Assembly: GCA_947490035.1 (NCBI GenBank)
Contig: CANLGS010000067.1
Location: 1-10,687, forward strand
Source: Gemmataceae bacterium
Lineage (GTDB): Bacteria; Planctomycetota; Planctomycetia; Gemmatales; Gemmataceae
DNA length: 10,687 nucleotides
Direction of reading: 5' to 3'
Shown: positions 6,312-10,687 of the stretch, one piece after another
Numbering within the stretch: the stretch's first letter is position 1
Layout of the letters: every line of letters starts with the position of its first letter
Program-made: the position numbers and the translations under genes
The notes under the pieces: generated by a model
What the model saw: only the letters and a program-made list of their open reading frames with translations
The model's database searches: none
Told to the model about the DNA's origin: nothing

Positions 6312-7415
6312 TTACGGCTTCGGTGCGCCGGGCACCTTCGGCGCGCCGCCGGCCTGGTTGATGATGATGTTGTCCACGCCCTCGCGGAACTCCGCCGCGG
6401 TCGGCGGCCCCTTCAGGTACAGCACCGGCTTGGCTACTTCCTTCAGCTCTTTGAAGAACTTCGGGATCTCCAGGTTCAGCCGCGCCTCGGACAGCTCCTT
6501 CACCAGCGCCGCCTTCATCTTGTCGTCGAACTGCACCGTCGCGTTCGGCGGGGTGACCTTCACGAGCTTCATGCACATGAGGCCCGACGGGGTGTCGAAC
6601 AGGTGGCTGATCTCGCCGACCTTGAGGCTGAACAGTAACTTCTCGACCTGGTCGGAGGCGGTCACGGAATACCGGCCGACCGGCTTCACCAGCCCGCACA
6701 CGGCGGCCAACGTCGGGTCGGCCTGCGTGCGGGCGACCGCGTCGAACTCGGCGTCGCCCTTGCGCGACTCGTCCCACTGCTTCTGGGCGATGCGCAGGAG
6801 CGGGCCGTTGTCGTCCTTGTTCCAGCAAATCACCTGCGCCGTCCGCAGTTCGCCGAAGCGGTTCTCGAACGCCTTCTTCAGGTCTTCTTCCGTAATCTTC
6901 ACGCGGTCCTGGCACATCTTGGTGAGCATCAGGCGCGGCTTCACCACGTCCTCGATCCACTCGTACAGCGTCTTGCCGTACTTCGGCAGGATGTGCTTCG
7001 CGAAGTCGGCCCGGGTGATGCCCATGCCGCGCATCTCGTCTTCGAGCGCCGCATGCACCTCGATCTGCGTAACGGTGATCTGGCGGCGTGCGGCCTCGAC
7101 CTCGATGATCCGCTTGTTCACGAGCAGTTCGAGCTTCTCGTGCCCGCCGCGGGCGATGAGGAAGTCGCCGAGTTCTTCGCGCGTGACCGGCACGTTGCCG
7201 TAGATGTACGCGGTGACGCGGCGGTCCGGTTCGGGCTGCGGCACAGCCTTCGGCTGTGGCTGCGCGCCGGTCGGCAGCAGGGCGGGCGGCTGCGGTTGCG
7301 CCGGTTGCGGCTGTGCGGTGGCGCGGTCGCCGCTGATGCCGAACCCATATCCCGCGGCGGCGACGCCGGCGAACGCCAGCCCCCGTACCAGTCGTCCACG
7401 ACGGCCAAGTGCCAT
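6312..7415 (-). CDS. Exported SurA/parvulin-like peptidyl-prolyl isomerase-type protein (degenerate)
   Basis: A 367-residue protein that begins at ATG 7413-7415 behind a good GGAGGG site. Residues 1-35 form an Arg-rich start and a short hydrophobic segment (GLAFAGVAAAGYGFGI), an export signal or anchor. A Pro/Gln-rich linker follows (36-64), with AQPQP repeated. Residues about 70-185 match a SurA-type N-terminal chaperone domain (VTREELGDFLI, LLVNKRIIEVEAARRQITVT). Residues about 188-290 match a PpiC-type rotamase fold (EFDAVARTQADPTLA, LLFSLKVGEISHLFDTPSGL, MKLVKV). The usual SHIL and GGDLG motifs are replaced by TAQVICW and AAVCGLVKPVG, so isomerase activity may be lost while chaperone-type binding remains. 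The C-terminus is helical and ends in a Gly/Pro/Lys tail. Likely role: folding or quality control of exported proteins. It has its own promoter-like sequence and lies downstream of a terminator, so it is probably monocistronic. Confidence 0.85.
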   Translation of the reverse strand: MALGRRGRLVRGLAFAGVAAAGYGFGISGDRATAQPQPAQPQPPALLPTGAQPQPKAVPQPEPDRRVTAYIYGNVPVTREELGDFLIARGGHEKLELLVNKRIIEVEAARRQITVTQIEVHAALEDEMRGMGITRADFAKHILPKYGKTLYEWIEDVVKPRLMLTKMCQDRVKITEEDLKKAFENRFGELRTAQVICWNKDDNGPLLRIAQKQWDESRKGDAEFDAVARTQADPTLAAVCGLVKPVGRYSVTASDQVEKLLFSLKVGEISHLFDTPSGLMCMKLVKVTPPNATVQFDDKMKAALVKELSEARLNLEIPKFFKELKEVAKPVLYLKGPPTAAEFREGVDNIIINQAGGAPKVPGAPKP

Positions 7416-7422
7416 TTTCGTT

Positions 7423-7428
7423 CCCTCC
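7423..7428 (-). promoter_or_regulatory. Ribosome binding site of the parvulin-like gene
   Basis: On the minus strand GGAGGG lies seven bases before ATG 7413-7415. It is the strongest Shine-Dalgarno match in the window and confirms this start. Confidence 0.75.
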
Positions 7429-7451
7429 GATTTGGCGTGTTTGCGGCGCGT

Positions 7452-7479
7452 CTTATACCACCGCGCGCCGACGCCGCAA
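7452..7479 (-). promoter_or_regulatory. Probable sigma-70-type promoter of the parvulin-like gene
   Basis: On the minus strand TTGCGG (7474-7479) and TATAAG (7452-7457) are spaced by 16 bases; the -10-like box lies 36 bases before the start codon, within GGTATAAG. The terminator of the upstream gene is 22 bases further back, so a separate promoter is expected here. Confidence 0.45.
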
Positions 7480-7500
7480 GGGAACTTGAGGGAAAACGTG

Positions 7501-7519
7501 AAAAAGCCGCTCGCGGCTT
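7501..7519 (-). terminator. Intrinsic terminator of the double-hydrolase gene
   Basis: Read on the minus strand, AAGCCG (7514-7519), loop CGAG and CGGCTT (7504-7509) form a compact G/C-rich stem directly followed by more T residues (five A in a row on the plus strand, 7501-7505). It lies about 33 bases after the TAG stop at 7552-7554, the expected place for a Rho-independent terminator. Confidence 0.7.
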
Positions 7520-7551
7520 CGCAAGTACCCTTGAGGTAGGCTTCTTCCCAC

Positions 7552-9552
7552 CTACTCGCGCGTGAACTTGTCCTTCGCGCCGGCGGCTTCGTAGATGGCC
7601 GCGGTGCGGTCGAACGCCTTGTCCTGCGCGCTCTTGCCCACCAGCGTGAGCTTCACGTCCGGTGCGAGCAGGCCGAGCGCTTCGGGGATGTCGAGAACGC
7701 GCATGATGCCGAGGAAGTGCGGCCCGTCGCGGTGCGACGTGGGCGGATCGACGACGACGAGCGCATCGACCGCGCCGGGACTGAACAGCGTTGCGTACGC
7801 GGCGACGATGCCCGCCTGCCCACGACCGACGAGTCGGCGATCTTTCCCTTTGCGGCGTTCCCGGACGAGCGCCGCGATGATGCCCGCGACATCTCGTACG
7901 CGCCCGGAGTCCACCGTTTGCCCGAGGAGAGCGAGCGACCGCTCGACGGTGTTCGGCGGGTTCTTGCGTGTCCAGGCGAACCCCTTGCCGCCGCGCGGCG
8001 ACACGACAATCAGTTCCGTGTAATCGGCCAACTTGTTTTGCCAGTATTTCGCCTCGGCTTCGTTCGCGTCGGCCGCGCCCGCGATGGCGAACGTGGTGTA
8101 GGCGGCGTCCGGCTTTCCCGCCGGGGTTGCCATAACCGTGAAGGTCACGCCGGTTTCGGCCTCCCACTCGACGTTGAAAGTGGTGTCGTCTGGTCGTGCC
8201 GCCGGCACCTTCTCCGGCAGCGCGCGGAACACCTTCTCGCGGAGCTGCTTCACCAACCCCGCCTTCCAGCCCTTGAAGTTCTTCGGCTCGGGCACGGTCA
8301 CCTGCGCGACCGGCACGAACGTCTCGTCGGCGGTCGCGTTGATCGCGTCCTTCGGAATGTCTTTGTCTTCGGGGAACGCGCGCAGGTCTTTCCCCTCGAT
8401 CTTCTCGAACTGCGTGTCCTTCACCGCCGTCTTGTCGCCCTTCAGGTGTTTGTGGAAGAACTCGAAGATCGCGATGCGCAGGTCCGCGCGGTACGCGTGC
8501 CCGCCCTTCGACACGTGCTCGTCCACGTTGTCCTTCGCACCGAGCAACTCATAGCACTTCCGCAACCGCTCGATGATCCGCTTGTTGCCACTCATCGGGA
8601 AAATCGGGTCGTTGTCGCTGTTCGCGAACAGCAGCGGTTTCGGAGCGAAAAGAGCGAGCGCCGTTGTCCATTCCCACTGGTAGAGGTTGTGGAAGAACAT
8701 GCAGTCGCAGTGGCCGTTGATGACCTGATCGGTGACGTAACTCTCCAGATCGCTGACGCCCGACACCGGCACCGCGACCTTCACGCGGTCATCCGCCGCG
8801 ATGATCCAGTTCGTGACCGCGCCGCCGCCGCTGATGCCGGTCACGCCGATCTTCTCGGCATCCACATAGGGCAGTGAGCAGAGGTAGTCGATGCCGCGGA
8901 CGCCGTTCCAGCACTCGACGCCGGCCGGCGTGTAACCTCGGCTGTGCCACCACCAGCGATTGAGGTTGTACGTGCCGTGATGCTTGCCCGCGATCTCGCC
9001 GAGTTGCAGCGTATCGACGACGAGACACACGTAGCCGTTGGACGCGAACCACATGCCGTGGTCCTGGTACGCGGTCTTGTTGCCGTCGCGCCCCTTGCCC
9101 GCGTGGCCGCACACGTAGAGGATCGCGGGCAGCTTGCCACCCCCTGGCAGCTTGCCACCCCCTCCCTTACGGTCGGGGTTCACCTGCTTGGGTCGGTACA
9201 GGTTCGCGGTGACGTACAGCCCCGGCTTGCTCTGGTAGTGCAGGTTCTCGACGGTCACGCCGCCGCGTTCGAGCGTGCCGGTAACGGCCGCCTTCAGCGG
9301 CGTCTTCTCCGGCAGCGGGTCGAGGCCGAGCATGTCGAGGAACTCGCGCTTCAAGCGATCGCGCGCCTTCTCCCACTCGGCTTTCGTGGCGGCGCCGTCC
9401 ATGAACTTTGCGGAGGTGCGCTTCGTCTCGGCGGCGAGGTACTTGCGAATCATGTCGTCCGCCGAAGGAGGATCGGCGCCGAAGGCGAGTGGGCTGACGC
9501 TCTGTGAGGCGAGGGCGAAGGCAGACGCGCGGAAGAGGTCGCGGCGGTTCAT
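7552..9552 (-). CDS. Exported double alpha/beta hydrolase (acetylxylan-esterase-like)
   Basis: A 666-residue protein with a twin-arginine-like start, MNRRDLFRASAFALASQS, and probable cleavage after SPLAFGA. Residues about 80-372 form an alpha/beta hydrolase of the acetylxylan-esterase/dienelactone-hydrolase type: AILYVCGHAGKG (oxyanion region), GYTPAGVECWNGVRGIDYL, nucleophile elbow GVTGIS241GGGA, acid in NSDNDPIFP (Asp313 or Asp315) and base His352 in SKGGHAYR. Residues about 455-660 look like a second, degenerate copy of the fold. Its elbow reads LVGRGQAG (575-581), where Gly578 replaces the nucleophilic serine, and no clear catalytic acid or histidine is seen. The second domain may be structural or bind ligand. 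Likely role: removal of acetyl or other ester groups from polysaccharides outside the cytoplasm (inferred; substrate unknown). There is no clear Shine-Dalgarno sequence before ATG 9550-9552. A 6-residue tandem duplication lies near residues 130-142. Confidence 0.88.
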   Translation of the reverse strand: MNRRDLFRASAFALASQSVSPLAFGADPPSADDMIRKYLAAETKRTSAKFMDGAATKAEWEKARDRLKREFLDMLGLDPLPEKTPLKAAVTGTLERGGVTVENLHYQSKPGLYVTANLYRPKQVNPDRKGGGGKLPGGGKLPAILYVCGHAGKGRDGNKTAYQDHGMWFASNGYVCLVVDTLQLGEIAGKHHGTYNLNRWWWHSRGYTPAGVECWNGVRGIDYLCSLPYVDAEKIGVTGISGGGAVTNWIIAADDRVKVAVPVSGVSDLESYVTDQVINGHCDCMFFHNLYQWEWTTALALFAPKPLLFANSDNDPIFPMSGNKRIIERLRKCYELLGAKDNVDEHVSKGGHAYRADLRIAIFEFFHKHLKGDKTAVKDTQFEKIEGKDLRAFPEDKDIPKDAINATADETFVPVAQVTVPEPKNFKGWKAGLVKQLREKVFRALPEKVPAARPDDTTFNVEWEAETGVTFTVMATPAGKPDAAYTTFAIAGAADANEAEAKYWQNKLADYTELIVVSPRGGKGFAWTRKNPPNTVERSLALLGQTVDSGRVRDVAGIIAALVRERRKGKDRRLVGRGQAGIVAAYATLFSPGAVDALVVVDPPTSHRDGPHFLGIMRVLDIPEALGLLAPDVKLTLVGKSAQDKAFDRTAAIYEAAGAKDKFTRE
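9128..9163. repeat. In-frame 18-bp tandem duplication inside the hydrolase gene
   Basis: GGCAGCTTGCCACCCCCT occurs twice head to tail (9128-9145 and 9146-9163). In the minus-strand protein this gives GGGKLPGGGKLP, a Gly-rich loop just before the first core strand AILYV. The exact identity of both copies suggests a recent slippage event. Confidence 0.9.
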
Positions 9553-9597
9553 GGGTGTGGCAGCGTGAGGAGTTGAGCGGACATTTGCGGCATCTGC

Positions 9598-9626
9598 TCT
9601 TTACCCCGAGGGGGTTGCATTCAATA
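9598..9626 (-). promoter_or_regulatory. Outward promoter-like sequence in left repeat arm
   Basis: On the minus strand TATTGA (9621-9626) and TAAAGA (9598-9603) are spaced by exactly 17 bases and point at the hydrolase gene, 45 bases before its start codon. Both boxes are moderate matches to the sigma-70 consensus. Confidence 0.25.
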
Positions 9627-9731
9627 GCCCAGGGTCGCGAGGCTTTGCGAGCGCACCCTGGGGACGTGACGGGCGCCCGCGCTGTCCAAGTTCCCAGGGT
9701 GGCGCCCGCGAAGCGCGGGCTGACCCTGGGC

Positions 9732-9760
9732 TATTGAATGCAACCCCTTCGGGGTAAAGA
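9732..9760 (+). promoter_or_regulatory. Outward promoter-like sequence in right repeat arm
   Basis: TATTGA (9732-9737) and TAAAGA (9755-9760), 17 bases apart, mirror the left arm and point at the acyltransferase gene, 84 bases before its start. Confidence 0.25.
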
Positions 9761-9833
9761 CAGAACGCCCACGTTCCCACCCGCGACGCGGGGTGTCAAT
9801 AGCCTATCCTGAACCCGAACGCGAACGCGAGTC

Positions 9834-9839
9834 GAGGGA
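9834..9839 (+). promoter_or_regulatory. Ribosome binding site of the acyltransferase gene
   Basis: GAGGGA lies five bases before ATG 9845-9847 and favours this start over the in-frame methionines at residues 5, 12 and 13. Confidence 0.55.
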
Positions 9840-9844
9840 TTGCC

Positions 9845-10687
9845 ATGCTGTGGGCGATGCGGTGGGCGATATGGGCGATGATGCGGCTCCTCCTGTCGCT
9901 GCGCTACAAGGTGACGGTCGTGGGCGCCGCGGACGTGTTCAAACGCCCCGGCCCGTACCTCATCATGCCCAACCACCCCGCGTACTGCGACCCGCCGAAC
10001 CTGCTCGTTCGGCTGTGGTCGATCTTCAAGATGCGCCCGCTGTTGCTCGAAACGAACTTCCAGAACCCGCTGTTCGCGCCGATCGCGTGGCTGCTGCGCG
10101 GCATCCGGATGCCGGACCTCTCGAAGTCCAGCGCGGAGAGCAAGCAGCGCGCGGAAGCCGCCGTGGGTGAGGTGATCGCGACGCTGCGCGCCGGCGGGAA
10201 CGTGATCCTGTGGCCGAGCGGCCGGCTGTCGCGCGACGGCACCGAGCGCCTCGGCGGGGCGCGCACCGCGGCCGACGTGCTGGCCGCCGTGCCGAACGTG
10301 ACCGTCGTGCTCGCCCGCACGCGCGGGCTGTGGGGCAGCATGTACAGTTGGGCCGACGGCCAACCGCACCTCATACCCGCCTTCTTCCGCGGGCTGGGGC
10401 TGTGGATCGCGAACCTGTTCTTCTTCGCCCCGCGGCGCCCCGTCATGGTCACGCTCGAAGCGTTCGGCCCAGAACAGCGGCCCGAACCAACTCGCGAGGC
10501 CGTGAACCGGTGGCTTCAGATGTGGTTCAACGCGGACGCGCCGCGCGAGGCGCCGACGTTCGTGCCGCGCCACTTCCTGTTCGGCCCGCGGACGCACACC
10601 TTCCCGCCGCCCGTTGTCGCGGTGCAGGAGTTCGAGCTGTCGAAGGTGAAAGCGGAGACGAAGGCCGCGATCGCGCAGATCGTGGAA
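9845..10687 (+). CDS. PlsC/Aas-type acyltransferase domain protein (3' end outside window)
   Basis: The frame opens at ATG 9845 and stays open for 281 codons to the window end. Residues 1-20 are a hydrophobic, Trp/Met/Leu-rich segment likely to lie at the membrane. The lysophospholipid acyltransferase fold follows: motif I is PNH44PAYCD49P, the HX4D catalytic pair, after GPYLIM; residues about 119-138 (NVILWPSGRLSRDG) correspond to the phosphate-binding motif usually written FPEGTR, here with Ser125 in place of Glu. Residues about 180-205 (LWIANLFFFAP) are hydrophobic. The last residues (LSKVKAETKAAIAQIVE) look like the first helix of an acyl-carrier domain. In relatives the acyltransferase is joined to an AMP-binding acyl-ACP/CoA ligase, as in Aas, so a long fusion is plausible (inference). 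Likely role: acylation of lysophospholipids at the inner membrane. The gene is divergent from the hydrolase gene. Confidence 0.8.
   Translation, partial: MLWAMRWAIWAMMRLLLSLRYKVTVVGAADVFKRPGPYLIMPNHPAYCDPPNLLVRLWSIFKMRPLLLETNFQNPLFAPIAWLLRGIRMPDLSKSSAESKQRAEAAVGEVIATLRAGGNVILWPSGRLSRDGTERLGGARTAADVLAAVPNVTVVLARTRGLWGSMYSWADGQPHLIPAFFRGLGLWIANLFFFAPRRPVMVTLEAFGPEQRPEPTREAVNRWLQMWFNADAPREAPTFVPRHFLFGPRTHTFPPPVVAVQEFELSKVKAETKAAIAQIVE

Larger units (their letters stand above)
9598..9760. repeat. Long inverted repeat with 39-bp arms between divergent genes
   Basis: The left arm 9598-9636 is the reverse complement of 9722-9760 with one mismatch. Each arm contains a small CCCC-(T)TCG-GGG type hairpin (right arm AACCCCTTCGGGGT) and ends in an outward TAAAGA. 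The 85-bp centre has a further inverted pair, CACCCTGGGGAC (9653-9664) and GTTCCCAGGGTG (9690-9701), again with one mismatch, plus a G/C-rich hairpin (GCCCGCG...CGCGGGC, 9704-9720). No ORF of note lies inside. It fills most of the 292-base gap between the divergent genes at 9552 and 9845. It resembles the dispersed intergenic palindromes of planctomycete genomes and shares sequence with the double hairpin at 6252-6298. Whether it is mobile is unknown; no target duplication was seen at its edges. Confidence 0.85.

Noticed and set aside
7717..8877. Plus-strand open frame of 386 codons
   Set aside because: It is antisense to the double-hydrolase gene, which has a signal and a catalytic triad.
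9128..9163. Start of a CRISPR or larger tandem array
   Set aside because: There are only two adjoining copies without spacers, in frame inside a gene. No regularly spaced repeats occur elsewhere in the window.
521..9552. One long minus-strand operon
   Set aside because: A clear terminator at 7501-7519, palindromic repeats in the other gaps and promoter-like boxes before three genes argue for separate transcription units.
9731..10597. Minus-strand open frame of 288 codons
   Set aside because: It is antisense to the acyltransferase gene, which shows the HX4D motif; this frame begins in the coding strand of that gene, ends in the repeat and is Arg/His/Glu-rich.

Overview
The window reads as chromosomal DNA of a Gemmata-like planctomycete (Planctomycetota, probably Gemmataceae). 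The reasons are very high G+C with codon third positions that are almost all G or C, a DUF1549/DUF1553 'planctomycete cytochrome' protein (PSCyt2/PSD1 type), several large exported proteins of unknown substrate, and planctomycete-style palindromic repeats between genes. The taxon is inferred from gene content, not from a marker gene.

Layout. Positions 1-443 hold the 3' end of a plus-strand gene of unknown function. It converges on a 999-residue exported protein (521-3520, minus) that resembles a glycoside hydrolase: two jelly-roll-like domains flank a TIM-barrel-like core. The 77 bases between the two stop codons look coding in a third frame. The 348-base gap 3521-3868 holds a ribosome binding site, a possible promoter, a 37-bp palindrome and a 129-bp MITE-like element with 13-bp terminal inverted repeats and a TAA target duplication. 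Then come the DUF1549/DUF1553 cytochrome-like protein (3869-6085, minus), a short gap with a possible 27-residue plus-strand ORF and a hairpin repeat, a parvulin/SurA-like exported protein (6312-7415, minus), an intrinsic terminator (about 7501-7519), and a twin-arginine-type exported double alpha/beta hydrolase (7552-9552, minus). The 292-base gap 9553-9844 is dominated by an inverted repeat with 39-bp arms. Beyond it a plus-strand gene begins with a PlsC-type acyltransferase domain and runs off the window end.

The four complete minus-strand genes each seem to be their own transcription unit: the gaps between them hold promoter-like sequences, one clear terminator and repeats. Three of the four encode proteins bound for the cell envelope with plausible roles in polymer turnover or folding (glycosidase-like, parvulin-like, acetylxylan-esterase-like), and the fourth is the envelope cytochrome-like protein. 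A joint role in polysaccharide breakdown is possible but not shown. No tRNA, rRNA, CRISPR array, transposase gene or recognisable defence system was seen. The most unusual features are the out-of-frame coding-like tail after the 999-residue protein, the MITE-like element, and the long inverted repeat whose arms each carry an outward promoter-like sequence.
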